NCBI GenBank assembly: GCA_029960085.1
Contig: JASCPG010000002.1
Location: forward strand, 1-64,000
Reading direction: 5' to 3'
Origin: Microbacteriaceae bacterium PS02067
Lineage (GTDB): Bacteria > Actinomycetota > Actinomycetes > Actinomycetales > Microbacteriaceae
DNA: 64,000 nt
The position numbers and the translations under genes are program-made. Numbering within the stretch: the stretch's first letter is position 1; each line of letters opens with the position of its first letter. Below the pieces are notes generated by a model. The model was not told the origin of the DNA. It was given only the letters and a program-made list of their open reading frames with translations, and did no database searches. Shown in pieces: positions 45,057-54,003 of the stretch.

Positions 45057-45624
45057 CCGGAGCGCGCAGCGGGTCGTCCGCGACCCACAGCTCGTCGTCG
45101 GCCCGCAGCGTCTGCCACGCGGCGTACAGCACGCCGGCGGCCGCGGCGATGCCGAAGACGATCGCGATGACGCCACCGGCGCCGATCCCCTTCTTCGGCG
45201 GAGCCGTGTTCACGACGAGCTGGCGGGATGCCTTCTTGCCGTACTTCGCGGCCCGCTTCTGCAGCGCGGACACGTCGATCGCGGTGAACCCGCGGCCCGC
45301 CGCAAGGTCTTCACGCTTCTCGTTCGCGGCGTCCCACACCGACAGCGCCGATCCGATGACGGCACCCGCAGCGGGAACGATGTTCTTGTTGTAGATCCGC
45401 TTCGAGGTCGCGACTCCCTGATTCACGTACGGGGCGGCGTACTTCTCGTACGTCTGCCGCACGCCGGGGACGAACTGCTCGCGGTTGTAGTTGCCGAGCT
45501 GACGGCCGGCCTCGCGGGCGACCTCTCCGGCCTGACCGAGCAGCACCTGCTGCGACTCCCACAGAGTCGTCGCCTGGCTCTGAAGCTTGCGGAGTTCCTT
45601 CTTGCGCTTGCGGCTGAGGTTCAC
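45049..45624 (-). CDS. Hypothetical single-pass membrane protein with basic N-terminus
   Basis: 191 aa. Starts MNLSRKRKKELRKLQSQATT, then a helical coiled-coil-prone region (WESQQVLLGQAGEVAREAGRQLGNYN) and a Tyr-rich segment (GVRQTYEKYAAPYVNQG). One hydrophobic segment lies near residues 150-170 (GAGGVIAIVFGIAAAAGVLYAAW), followed by an acidic tail with DDELWVADDP. No enzymatic motif. I do not recognise the family. It overlaps ybaK and is divergent from the cyclophilin gene with an 89-nt gap. Confidence 0.72.
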   Translation of the reverse strand: MNLSRKRKKELRKLQSQATTLWESQQVLLGQAGEVAREAGRQLGNYNREQFVPGVRQTYEKYAAPYVNQGVATSKRIYNKNIVPAAGAVIGSALSVWDAANEKREDLAAGRGFTAIDVSALQKRAAKYGKKASRQLVVNTAPPKKGIGAGGVIAIVFGIAAAAGVLYAAWQTLRADDELWVADDPLRAPDA

Positions 45625-45713
45625 AAAGCCCTCCCTGATCCGGGGTCGTTTCTCCCCATCTTGCCAGACGTGCGGGAGCCGAGAAGGGCTTGACAGGTGT
45701 GAGAATGGTGAGC

Positions 45714-46271
45714 ATGACGATCCACACCGCCGTAGCGACCCTCCACACGAACCACGGCGACATCGTCGTCAACCTGTTCGGCGACCACGCGCCCCGCACC
45801 GTGCAGAACTTCACGGGCCTCGCGGACGGCTCGCAGGCCTGGACCGACCCCGCGACGGGCAAGGCCGGCGAGGGCCCGCTCTACACCGACGTCATCTTCC
45901 ACCGCATCATCCCGAACTTCATGATCCAGGGCGGCGACCCGCTCGGTCAGGGCATCGGCGGCCCCGGCTACAACTTCGATGACGAGATCCACCCCGAGCT
46001 GAACTTCAACGCGCCCTACATCCTCGCGATGGCGAACGCCGGCCTGCGTCGGAACGCCATCACGGGCAAGGCCGAGGGCACCAACGGATCGCAGTTCTTC
46101 ATCACGACCGACCCGACGCCGTGGCTGCAGGGCAAGCACACGATCTTCGGCGAGGTCGCCGACGACGCGTCGCGCGCCGTGGTCGACGAGATCGCGGGCG
46201 TGCGCACGGGCGCCGGCGACCGCCCGGTCGAGCCCGTCGTGATCAGCTCGATCGACGTCGTCGCCGCCTGA
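45714..46271 (+). CDS. Peptidyl-prolyl cis-trans isomerase, cyclophilin type
   Basis: 185 aa from ATG 45714; ATG 45705 has a better-spaced AGGTG and may be the true start. It has a complete cyclophilin fold with the catalytic stretch FHRIIPNFMIQGGDP and the substrate-groove motif NGSQFFITT, plus TPWLQGKHTIFGEV. No signal peptide, so it is cytoplasmic. It assists protein folding at proline bonds. It is followed 10 nt later by a rhomboid protease gene, a pairing often seen in actinobacteria. Confidence 0.93.
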   Translation: MTIHTAVATLHTNHGDIVVNLFGDHAPRTVQNFTGLADGSQAWTDPATGKAGEGPLYTDVIFHRIIPNFMIQGGDPLGQGIGGPGYNFDDEIHPELNFNAPYILAMANAGLRRNAITGKAEGTNGSQFFITTDPTPWLQGKHTIFGEVADDASRAVVDEIAGVRTGAGDRPVEPVVISSIDVVAA

Positions 46272-46281
46272 CGAGCGGCGC

Positions 46282-47127
46282 GTGACCGACGCCTCCTTCC
46301 GGACCAATCCGGACAACTTCTGCTATCGGCATCCCGACCGGCAGAGCTTCGTGCTCTGTCAGCGGTGCCTGCGGACCATCTGCCCGGAGTGCCAGACGCA
46401 GCTGCCGGTCGGAGTCATCTGCCCGGAATGCCGTGCCGAGGCGCAGCGCGGACAGCAGGCGACGGTCACACGGATGCCACGGCGCCGCCGATCCGTCGCG
46501 AGCAGCACACCGGTCGTCACCTACTCCCTCATCGCCATCACGTCGCTGTTCTACCTGATCGGGCTCATCCCGGGCGTCGGGCTCGAGGTGCGTAGTTCGC
46601 TCGTGTTCTTTGCGCCCCTTGCCTACACGGAGCCGTGGCGCCTGCTCACCGTGACGCTGGTGCACATGAGCCCGTGGCACATCGCGCTCAACATGCTCGC
46701 GTTGTGGGCACTCGGGCGAAGCCTCGAGCCTCTCGTCGGCCGCTGGCGGTTCCTCGCTCTCTATCTTCTGAGCGCTCTCGGCGGATCCGTTCTCACGGCG
46801 CTCCTCGCCCCCGGCACTGTGGTCGCCGGGGCATCCGGCGCGGTCTGGGGCCTTCTCGGTGCGATGCTCATCATCGGTCGTCACATCGGGGCGAACGTCA
46901 CCTCGATCGCGATCCTGCTGGGCCTCAACCTCCTGATCACGTTCCTACCGGGGTCGAACATCGCCTGGCAGGCGCACATCGGCGGTGGACTCGTGGGGGC
47001 ACTGATCGGGTTCGTCTTCGCGCGCACGCGCGCCGTCCGTCAGCAACGCTGGCAAGTGCTGCTGCTCATCGCTGTCGGCGTGGGGCTGCTCGCGCTGCTC
47101 GCCGTCCCACTCGCGATCTACCGCTAG
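46282..47127 (+). CDS. Rhomboid family intramembrane serine protease with N-terminal zinc finger
   Basis: 281 aa from GTG 46282. An N-terminal B-box-like finger with paired cysteines (CYRHPDRQSFVLCQRCLRTI, CPECQ, CPECR) is followed by the rhomboid core from about residue 75. It includes the HxxxN motif HIALNMLALW, the catalytic Ser in AGASGAVWGLLG and the catalytic His in NIAWQAHIGGGLVGAL. The active site is complete. Substrates are unknown. The finger may bring substrates or partners from the cytoplasm. Confidence 0.92.
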   Translation: MTDASFRTNPDNFCYRHPDRQSFVLCQRCLRTICPECQTQLPVGVICPECRAEAQRGQQATVTRMPRRRRSVASSTPVVTYSLIAITSLFYLIGLIPGVGLEVRSSLVFFAPLAYTEPWRLLTVTLVHMSPWHIALNMLALWALGRSLEPLVGRWRFLALYLLSALGGSVLTALLAPGTVVAGASGAVWGLLGAMLIIGRHIGANVTSIAILLGLNLLITFLPGSNIAWQAHIGGGLVGALIGFVFARTRAVRQQRWQVLLLIAVGVGLLALLAVPLAIYR

Positions 47128-47207
47128 TTGTCCACAGGCTCATCCACATCTGGGGATGAGTTACACGGGTGTAATTCACACCCGGTGGACAGTCGTGTGG
47201 AGAGGGG

Positions 47208-47447
47208 TCAGCGCCAGCGCGTCGTCATCAGGAAGCCGACGAACGCGATGCCGAAGCCGATGACGAGGTTCCACCCGCCGATGCCCGGGATCGGCCAGAC
47301 CGAGCCGCTCAGGTAGAAGACGATGACCCACACGAGGCCGAGGATCATGAGTCCCAGCATGATGGGCTTGAACCACACCGGGTTCGGGGCGGCATCGCCC
47401 TCGGAGCGCTCGATGAGGTGATCGTCATCCTTGCCAGAACGTGCCAT
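47208..47447 (-). CDS. crgA: Cell division protein CrgA
   Basis: 79 aa. A short polar N-terminus precedes two membrane helices, PIMLGLMILGLVWVIVFYLSG and GWNLVIGFGIAFVGFLMTTRWR. The linker GSVWPIPGIGGWN is the CrgA hallmark. The protein helps recruit peptidoglycan synthases to the septum in actinobacteria. It stands alone, divergent from the sortase gene and close to the pknAB-rodA-pbpA cluster, as in related genomes. The 80-nt spacer before it holds no clear motif. Confidence 0.95.
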   Translation of the reverse strand: MARSGKDDDHLIERSEGDAAPNPVWFKPIMLGLMILGLVWVIVFYLSGSVWPIPGIGGWNLVIGFGIAFVGFLMTTRWR

Positions 47448-47501
47448 GCCGAAATCCTACCTGCCAGCCGGGCCACAGCCATGCTGTGGGAGAATCCGAC
47501 C

Positions 47502-48272
47502 ATGGGGGATGCCACGCGCGCGGATGCGCCGACGGCCGCACGGCCCCGCCGTCGCGCGTCGTTCGTCGGCGTTCTCGGCGAGATCCTGATCACGGTCGGT
47601 GTCGTCGCGCTGCTCTACGTCGCCTGGCAGATGTGGATCGGTGACTGGATCATCGGCAACGAGAAGCACCAGGAGGCGAGCGCCCTCTCGCAGAGCTGGA
47701 TCGACGATCCCGCCCCGGCGCCGACGCCGAGCGACACCGCCGGCACCGACCCCGTCATCCCCGTGCAGGCGCAACAGGATCACGGCACTCCGTTCGGAGT
47801 GATGTTCATCCCCCGCTTCGGACCGCAGTGGCAGTTCACGATCGCCGCCGGAACCTCCCGCAAGGACATCCTCGACAAGGGTGAGATCGGCCACTACAAG
47901 GACACGGCCATGCCCGGCGGCATGGGGAACACCGTGTATGCCGCGCACCGGTGGACCTCCGGGGCCCCGTTCGACCCGATCGACAGACTCGTCATCGGCG
48001 ACGCGATCGTCATCCAGACTCCGGACGGCTGGTACACCTACCGCTTCCGGACGATCGAGTACGTGAAGGACACCCAGATCGAGGTGCTCCTGCCCGTCCC
48101 CCAGGAGGTCGGCATGGCCGCAGACGGGCGGTACCTGACCCTCACGAGCTGCGCGCCGAAGCTCAACATGCTCGAGCGGATCATCGCCTACGCCATCTTC
48201 GACGGCTTCACCCCGACCGCCGACGGGCCGCCGGCCTCCCTCGCCGCCCCGACCGTAGGAGCCTCGTCCTGA
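47502..48272 (+). CDS. Class E sortase
   Basis: 256 aa from ATG 47502. An N-terminal cytoplasmic tail and one membrane anchor (GVLGEILITVGVVALLYVAWQMW) precede an Asp/Pro/Ala linker and the sortase domain. The catalytic His is in NTVYAAHRWTSG, the Cys in YLTLTSCAP and the Arg in MLERIIAYA. Class E sortases attach LAXTG-type proteins to peptidoglycan; no substrate gene is in this window. The stop overlaps the next start (TGATG), and a glutamine amidotransferase gene follows, the usual order. Confidence 0.92.
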   Translation: MGDATRADAPTAARPRRRASFVGVLGEILITVGVVALLYVAWQMWIGDWIIGNEKHQEASALSQSWIDDPAPAPTPSDTAGTDPVIPVQAQQDHGTPFGVMFIPRFGPQWQFTIAAGTSRKDILDKGEIGHYKDTAMPGGMGNTVYAAHRWTSGAPFDPIDRLVIGDAIVIQTPDGWYTYRFRTIEYVKDTQIEVLLPVPQEVGMAADGRYLTLTSCAPKLNMLERIIAYAIFDGFTPTADGPPASLAAPTVGASS

Positions 48273-48430
48273 TGTACGCCGCACTCTGGCGGATCCTCCC
48301 CGGCCCCGCATGGCTCCGGGTGCTCATCCTCCTCGTCCTCGTCGCCGCGATCCTCTATGGCCTGTTCTGGTACGTCTTCCCGTGGGCTCAGCAGTTCATC
48401 AACCCGCAGGAGTCCACCGTCGGTGGCTGA
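48272..48430 (+). CDS. Small membrane protein between sortase and amidotransferase
   Basis: 52 aa, MYAALWRILPGPAWLRVLIL and on. One membrane helix (VLILLVLVAAILYGLFWYVF) and a short polar tail ending ESTVGG. It overlaps the sortase stop by 1 nt and the amidotransferase start by 8 nt, so it is in a tightly coupled operon and is very probably translated. Small proteins at this place are common in actinobacteria. The function is unknown. Confidence 0.8.
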   Translation: MYAALWRILPGPAWLRVLILLVLVAAILYGLFWYVFPWAQQFINPQESTVGG

Positions 48431-49055
48431 CGTCCTCGTCGTCGACAACCACGACAGCTTCGTCCACACCCTCGTCGGGTACCTCGACGAGCTCGGAGCC
48501 CGCACGCGTATCGTCGAAGCGGATGCCCTCGAGAACCCCGCGCAGGAGATCGCCGGGTTCTCGGGCATCCTCGTCTCACCCGGTCCGGGGACACCGGAGG
48601 ATGCCGGTGCGTCGATCGAGGTCGTCCGCGCGGCGTCCGCGTCCGCCATCCCGCTGCTGGGCGTGTGCCTCGGCCACCAGGCGCTCGCCGTCGCGTTCGG
48701 GGCGACGGTGCGCGAGGCGCCGGAACTCATGCACGGGCTCACGAGCGATGTGCGCCATGACGGCGACGACCTGTTCGCCGGGCTGCCCTCGCCGTTCGTC
48801 GCGACGCGCTACCACTCGCTCGCCGTGGTCCCCGCCTCCGTGCCGGCCGATCTCGTGGTCACGGCGACGACCGCATCCGGCGTCATCATGGGGATCCGCC
48901 ACCGCACCCTGCCAATGCAGGGAGTGCAGTTCCATCCCGAGGCGGTGCTGACCGAGGGCGGCTACCGCCTGCTGGGAAACTGGCTCGAAGGCATCGGATG
49001 CCGCGGCGCTGCCGAACGCGGTACGAGGCTCTCCCCGCACCGCCGCGTCGACTGA
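48423..49055 (+). CDS. Glutamine amidotransferase, anthranilate/aminodeoxychorismate synthase component II type
   Basis: 210 aa from GTG 48423 inside the previous gene's end. Class I GATase: VLVVDNHDSFVHTLVGYL, oxyanion strand ILVSPGPGTPEDAG, catalytic Cys in LLGVCLGHQALAVAFG, and the His-Glu pair in GVQFHPEAVLTEGG. It releases ammonia from glutamine for a chorismate-using partner, which is not in this window. Genes like this (TrpG/PabA) are fixed next to pknB in actinobacteria, including mycobacteria. It converges with pknB. Confidence 0.9.
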   Translation: MADVLVVDNHDSFVHTLVGYLDELGARTRIVEADALENPAQEIAGFSGILVSPGPGTPEDAGASIEVVRAASASAIPLLGVCLGHQALAVAFGATVREAPELMHGLTSDVRHDGDDLFAGLPSPFVATRYHSLAVVPASVPADLVVTATTASGVIMGIRHRTLPMQGVQFHPEAVLTEGGYRLLGNWLEGIGCRGAAERGTRLSPHRRVD

Positions 49056-49087
49056 CGCCGCCTCTTACCGACGCGTCGAACGCCGCG

Positions 49088-50791
49088 TCAGGATCCCGTG
49101 CAGACCGTGAGCACGACGGTCGAGTGGATCGGCACGTCTCCGGGGGCCAGCGACTGCGCGGCGATCGTCGGTCCGCCCGAGGTCGCGGGGCACGTCGCGT
49201 CCTCCTTGATCTCGGGGGTGAGCCTGACATCGTCGGCGGTGAGGGTGCGCTGCGCGGCATCCTGCGTGTACCCGACGACGTCGACGAGCGTGACGTTTCC
49301 GCTCGCGACGATGAGGTTGACGCTCGTCCCGGCCGCGACCTGCGAGCCTTCCTTCTGATCGGCGGAGATGACCGTCCCGGCCGCGAGGTCGGGGTCGTTC
49401 TGCGTCCGCACGGCGCCCAGTGAGAGCCCGGCGCCCGTGAGTGCCGTCGTCGCGGCCTCCGTCGACAGCCCCGTGAGTGTCGGCACCGTGCTCATCTCCT
49501 GCCCGGTCGACACGTAGACCCGGACGATCTGCCCCGGTGCCACGGCGTCGTCCGCAGTCGGATCGGTGCGGATGACGTTGCCCGCAGCGATCTTGTCGCT
49601 GCTCTCGTCATGTCGCTCGGCCTTCAGATCGTTCTGGGAGAGGAGTTCGTTCGCGCGGTCCCAGGACATCGTCACGACGTCGGGGACGATGCGGGTGTTG
49701 TCGGGGATCGTCGTTCCCGGCCTGCTCGTGACCACCCAGAACAGCACCGACACGAGCACCACGGCGAGCACGGCGATGCCAGCCCAGATCCACGCCGCCG
49801 GCGGACCGGGCTGCGTGCGCCGCATCGTCGTGTCGGCGGACAGCTGCCGGAGCGAACGCGCCGTCTCCGCCGCCTGGCGCGGGTTCGCGCCGTAGAGCTC
49901 GCTCGTCAGCGCGCCGACCTGACGCTTGGTCGGGACGCTCCCCTCCGCCGTGGCATCCAGCGCCGCGCGGAAGGATCCCGCGTCCTGGTAGCGCTGGAAA
50001 GGGTCCTTCGCGAGCGCGCGCAGGGCCACGGCGTCGAGCGACCGCGGCACGGTGTCGACGATCTCCGAGGGCGCGAGCGGCGTCTCGCTGACGTGCTGGT
50101 AGGCGACCGCGACGGGAGAGTCGCCGCGGAAGGGCGTCCGCCCCGTCAGCAGCTCGTACAGCACGATGCCCGCCGAGTAGAGGTCCGCACGCGCGTCGAC
50201 CGGCTCGCCCTTCGCCTGCTCGGGCGAGAAGTACGCGGCGGTGCCGATGATGGCCGTCGTCTCGGCAACGGTCGACGACGAGTCCGACACCGCGCGCGCG
50301 ATGCCGAAGTCCATGACCTTCACCTGGCCGGCCGGGGTGACCATGACGTTCCCCGGCTTGATGTCGCGGTGTACGACGCCCGCGCGATGGGAGTACTCGA
50401 GCGCCTCGAGGATGCCATCGGTGTAGCGCACCGCATCGGGGATCGGCACGGGGCCGTCGGCGATGATGTCCTTGAGGAGGCGCCCTGTGACGAGTTCCAT
50501 GACGATGTACGGCACGGGGTGAACGGTGCCGTCGGCATCCGTCTCGGTGTCCTCCCCCGCGTCGAACACGCGGACGATGTCAGGGTGCGACATGCGGGAC
50601 GCGGCCTGGGCCTCGAGCCGGAAGCGCGTGCGGAACGTGCTGTCGGCGGCGAGTTCGCGCTTGAGGATCTTGATCGCGACGTCACGACCGAGCGTCAGGT
50701 CCCGCCCACGGTACACGCTCGCCATGCCACCGCGACCGATGAGCTCATCGACCTCGTAGCGGCCGGACAGCACGCGCGGTTCTGCAGACAC
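49088..50791 (-). CDS. pknB: PASTA-domain serine/threonine kinase PknB
   Basis: 567 aa from GTG 50791 behind GGGAGAG. Cytoplasmic kinase domain, residues about 10-275: glycine loop LIGRGGMASVYRG, VAIKIL, catalytic [13 protein letters not shown], and MDFGIAR with the activation loop after it. A juxtamembrane region and a single helix (WIWAGIAVLAVVLVSVLFWVV) follow. Three extracellular PASTA repeats end with a Cys-containing copy. It senses muropeptides or lipid II and phosphorylates growth and division proteins. It is the last gene of the seven-gene leftward operon starting with fhaA. Confidence 0.96.
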   Translation of the reverse strand: MSAEPRVLSGRYEVDELIGRGGMASVYRGRDLTLGRDVAIKILKRELAADSTFRTRFRLEAQAASRMSHPDIVRVFDAGEDTETDADGTVHPVPYIVMELVTGRLLKDIIADGPVPIPDAVRYTDGILEALEYSHRAGVVHRDIKPGNVMVTPAGQVKVMDFGIARAVSDSSSTVAETTAIIGTAAYFSPEQAKGEPVDARADLYSAGIVLYELLTGRTPFRGDSPVAVAYQHVSETPLAPSEIVDTVPRSLDAVALRALAKDPFQRYQDAGSFRAALDATAEGSVPTKRQVGALTSELYGANPRQAAETARSLRQLSADTTMRRTQPGPPAAWIWAGIAVLAVVLVSVLFWVVTSRPGTTIPDNTRIVPDVVTMSWDRANELLSQNDLKAERHDESSDKIAAGNVIRTDPTADDAVAPGQIVRVYVSTGQEMSTVPTLTGLSTEAATTALTGAGLSLGAVRTQNDPDLAAGTVISADQKEGSQVAAGTSVNLIVASGNVTLVDVVGYTQDAAQRTLTADDVRLTPEIKEDATCPATSGGPTIAAQSLAPGDVPIHSTVVLTVCTGS

Positions 50792-50835
50792 TTCTCTCCC
50801 TGGGTGCTCTCGTCGGCCAGCCTAACCGAGAGCGA

Positions 50836-52545
50836 TCAGGGTGTGGTGGAGGGGGTGGGAGCGGGCGAGGTGTTCGGGATGGGTGCCTTGCCCTCGGGTG
50901 AGGCGTCGCTCGCGCGGTCACCGCACTGCGCGGTGTACGTGACGAGCACCATCGTCCCGGGAGCGCCGGTGGCGGTCACGGTGAGGCTGCGCGGGCTCGC
51001 CGGCGACTGGTAGGTCGTGCCGTTGTTGGCGTCGAACGTGCCGTTGATCACCGTGAGGTTGTACGCCGTGACCGACGATCCCGCCGGGCAGGTGAACGCG
51101 TCCCACGAGACGGTGAACGACGAGGACCCGGCCGGGTTGTTCGTCACCGTCGGTGCCGTCGGAGTGCCGATCGGCGACGGCTCGGTGTAGAACGTCAGCG
51201 TGATCGCGTCGTTGGGCTTCACGTTGCCGCCCTTGGGGTCCGTCTCGTAGATCGTGCCGACGACCTGGTCAGCCGACGCCGATGCGGCACCCGGCTTGCA
51301 GGTGACAGCGGTGAGCTTGTTGTCCCGGGCGATCTGCTGCGCCTGTTCGCACGTCCTTCCGATGAACCCCAGATCTGCGATGGGGACGGCGGTCGGGGTG
51401 GGTGTCTCGGACGGCGTCCGGCTCTGCGTGCTCGGGGACGACGGCGGGGCGGAGGTCTTCTCGCCTCCCGAGTTGCCGCCCTGGAGCAGGGCGAACAGCG
51501 TCCCACCGAGCACGAGCAGCAGGAGCACGATCAGCGCGACGAGTGGCCACGTCCACGGGCTGCGCTTCTTCTTCGCAGCCTCCGGTGCCGCATCCACGGC
51601 TGGCACGGCGGCCGCGGCCGGCAGGAGGCGTGTCGTGTCCTCGCCCGACGCGGTGAGCAGTTGCGTCATCTCGTCGAGGGGACGGGCTCCCGCGATCGCC
51701 GGGACGATCGCCACGGCGCCGGCGATGTCGCCGCGGCGCAGGGCCGTGGCGGCGCGCGCGACGGCCGAAGCGGTCGCGGGCCGGTCCTCGGGCTTTTTCG
51801 CGATCATGCTCATCACGAAGTTGCGGACGGGCTCGGCGATCGTGGCGGGCAGCGGCGGCGGGGCGTCGTTGATCTGCGCCATCGCGATCGCGACCTGCGA
51901 CTCGCCCGTGAAGGGACGCTTGCCCGCGAGACATTCGTACGCGACGATGCCGAGCGAATAGATGTCGGTCGCCGGGGATGCCGGGTGGCCGGATGCCTGT
52001 TCGGGTGACAGGTACTGGACCGTCCCCATGACCTGTCCGGTCGCCGTCAGCGGCACCTGGTCGGCGATGCGGGCGATGCCGAAGTCGGTGATCTTGACGC
52101 GACCGTCCGGGGTGATGAGGAGGTTCCCCGGCTTGATGTCGCGGTGCACGAGGCCCGCGGCGTGGGCGGCCTGCAGGGCGGCCGCGGTCTGCGCGACGAT
52201 GTCGAGAGTCTTGTCGGTCGAGAGCGAGCCCTCGCGCTCGAGGATCGTCGAGAGGGCCTCACCCGGCACGAGCTCCATGACGAGGAAGGCGGAGCCGTTC
52301 TCCTCGCCGTAGTCGAAGACGCTCGCGATGCCCTCGTGGTTCACGAGCGCGGCGTGGCGCGCCTCCGCGCGGAAGCGCTCGAGGAACCCCGGGTCCCCCA
52401 TGTACTCGTCTTTGAGGATCTTGATGGCGACCGTGCGTCCGATGACGTGGTCGGTCGCCTCCCAGACCTCGCCCATACCGCCGATCGCGATACGCGAGTC
52501 CAGCTCGTAGCGCCCGCCGAAGCTCACACCCTGCGTCGGTCTCAT
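50836..52545 (-). CDS. pknA: Serine/threonine kinase PknA with an unusual extracellular region
   Basis: 569 aa. Kinase domain with [35 protein letters not shown] and [10 protein letters not shown] cytoplasmic linker and one membrane helix ([24 protein letters not shown]) follow. The outer region is not plain PASTA: after a Ser/Thr/Pro linker comes one PASTA-like module with two cysteines ([20 protein letters not shown]). A fibronectin-type-III-like segment then starts near [20 protein letters not shown], also with two cysteines. Mycobacterial PknA lacks such an ectodomain. It is coupled by ATGA to pbpA upstream. Confidence 0.92.
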   Translation of the reverse strand: MRPTQGVSFGGRYELDSRIAIGGMGEVWEATDHVIGRTVAIKILKDEYMGDPGFLERFRAEARHAALVNHEGIASVFDYGEENGSAFLVMELVPGEALSTILEREGSLSTDKTLDIVAQTAAALQAAHAAGLVHRDIKPGNLLITPDGRVKITDFGIARIADQVPLTATGQVMGTVQYLSPEQASGHPASPATDIYSLGIVAYECLAGKRPFTGESQVAIAMAQINDAPPPLPATIAEPVRNFVMSMIAKKPEDRPATASAVARAATALRRGDIAGAVAIVPAIAGARPLDEMTQLLTASGEDTTRLLPAAAAVPAVDAAPEAAKKKRSPWTWPLVALIVLLLLVLGGTLFALLQGGNSGGEKTSAPPSSPSTQSRTPSETPTPTAVPIADLGFIGRTCEQAQQIARDNKLTAVTCKPGAASASADQVVGTIYETDPKGGNVKPNDAITLTFYTEPSPIGTPTAPTVTNNPAGSSSFTVSWDAFTCPAGSSVTAYNLTVINGTFDANNGTTYQSPASPRSLTVTATGAPGTMVLVTYTAQCGDRASDASPEGKAPIPNTSPAPTPSTTP

Positions 52546-54002
52546 CTGCTCAGCACCGCCTCTATGACTTTCTTCGCGATGGGGGCCGCGATCCCGTTGC
52601 TCGTTCCGGACTGTCCGAGCCCTCCGCCGTTCTCGATCATCACCGCGACCGCGATCTTCGGGTCTGCCGCCGGAGCGAAACCGGTGAACCAGAGGGTGTA
52701 CGGATCGCCGGGGTTGTGCTCCGCCGTGCCGGTCTTCCCGGCCACGTCGACCCCGTCTATTCTTGCACCGCTCGCCGCACCGTTTTGGACATTGGCGATC
52801 ATCATGGTGGTCATCGTGCTGGCATCCTTCTCGCTCAGCGCACGCCCGAACTGGGTGTCTTCGAAGGTCTTCTGCACCGTCAGATCGGTGGCGACGACAC
52901 GGTCCACCATGCGCGGATTCATGACGACGCCCTTGTTCGCGATGCCGGCAGACACCATGGCCATCTGCAGCGGGGAGGCTTTGACGTTGGACTGACCGAA
53001 CCCGGTCTGCGCCGTCACGTCGTCGCTGAGAGGACCGGCGGGGTAGACCGAGGCGTGGGTGGGAATCGGGATGTCGAAGCTCGTGTCGAAGCCGTACTTC
53101 TCGGCCTCGGTACGGATCGCGTCGTCGCCGAGCTGGACCGCCAACTGCGCCATCGGGATGTTGCAGCTCAGGCGCAGCGCCGTGGCGAGCGTCACCGTGT
53201 CACCGGGGCCGCACTGGCCGCCGTCGAAGTTGTGGAGCGTCGTCGAGGTGCCCGGCAGGACGTACGTCGCCGGGTTCTCGAACGTCGAGTCGGGCGTGTA
53301 GCGGCCGGATGCCAGGGCGGCGGAGGCCACCACGAGCTTGAACGTCGAGCCCGGGGGGTTGAGGCTGTCGCCCGTCGCCCGGTTCCACAGAGGATTCGTC
53401 GGCTCGGCGAGGAGGGCGTCGTACGCGGAGTTCACGGCCTTCGAGTTGTGCTCCGCGAGCGTATTGGTATCGAAGCTCGGGCTCGTCACCAGGGCCAGCA
53501 CGCGCCCCGTCTTCGGATCGAGCGCGACCACGGCCCCCTCATACGAGCCGAGCGCGTCGAACGCCGCCTTCTGCACTGCCGGGTCGAGCGTCAGCAGGAC
53601 GTTCGACCCGCGCGGCGGCTGTCCGGAGATGATCTGCTCGATGCGAGAGAGGAACTGCGTGGACGCCGTCCCGGATAGCTCCCGGTTCATCGCCTGTTCG
53701 ATGCCGGTCGATGACCCCAGCACAGGATTGATGAAGCCGGTCACCGGTGCCCACATCTGCGGGTCCGTGTACTGACGCTGCCAGCTGTAGATGTCGGTGG
53801 AAGGCACCGACGACGCGATCACCTGGTCGCCCGCGATGATCGCCCCGCGCTGCACCTCGAACGAGTCGTACAGGGCGCGCCGGTTGTGCGAGTTCTCGCC
53901 GAGGTCACTCGCCTGCACGACCTGGATCCAGCTCGTCGACGCGAACAGCGCGACGAACATCGCGAGCATGACGATGCTCAGGCGGCGGAGTTCTTTCGTC
54001 AT
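52542..54002 (-). CDS. pbpA: Penicillin-binding protein, transpeptidase (PbpA)
   Basis: 486 aa class B PBP. An N-terminal membrane anchor ([22 protein letters not shown]) precedes a dimerisation/pedestal region and the transpeptidase domain. Active-site motifs are in order: SxxK in [10 protein letters not shown], SxN in [12 protein letters not shown] in [10 protein letters not shown]. It cross-links peptidoglycan with the RodA glycosyltransferase, encoded 1 nt upstream. The start follows the rodA stop directly, and pknA overlaps its end, so expression of synthase and kinase is tied. Confidence 0.96.
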   Translation of the reverse strand: MTKELRRLSIVMLAMFVALFASTSWIQVVQASDLGENSHNRRALYDSFEVQRGAIIAGDQVIASSVPSTDIYSWQRQYTDPQMWAPVTGFINPVLGSSTGIEQAMNRELSGTASTQFLSRIEQIISGQPPRGSNVLLTLDPAVQKAAFDALGSYEGAVVALDPKTGRVLALVTSPSFDTNTLAEHNSKAVNSAYDALLAEPTNPLWNRATGDSLNPPGSTFKLVVASAALASGRYTPDSTFENPATYVLPGTSTTLHNFDGGQCGPGDTVTLATALRLSCNIPMAQLAVQLGDDAIRTEAEKYGFDTSFDIPIPTHASVYPAGPLSDDVTAQTGFGQSNVKASPLQMAMVSAGIANKGVVMNPRMVDRVVATDLTVQKTFEDTQFGRALSEKDASTMTTMMIANVQNGAASGARIDGVDVAGKTGTAEHNPGDPYTLWFTGFAPAADPKIAVAVMIENGGGLGQSGTSNGIAAPIAKKVIEAVLSR

Positions 54003-54003
54003 G

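Noticed and set aside
45049-45624. Helicase assignment for the basic membrane protein
   Set aside because: No Walker or helicase motif is visible, only a basic N-terminus, coiled-coil-prone helices and one membrane segment.
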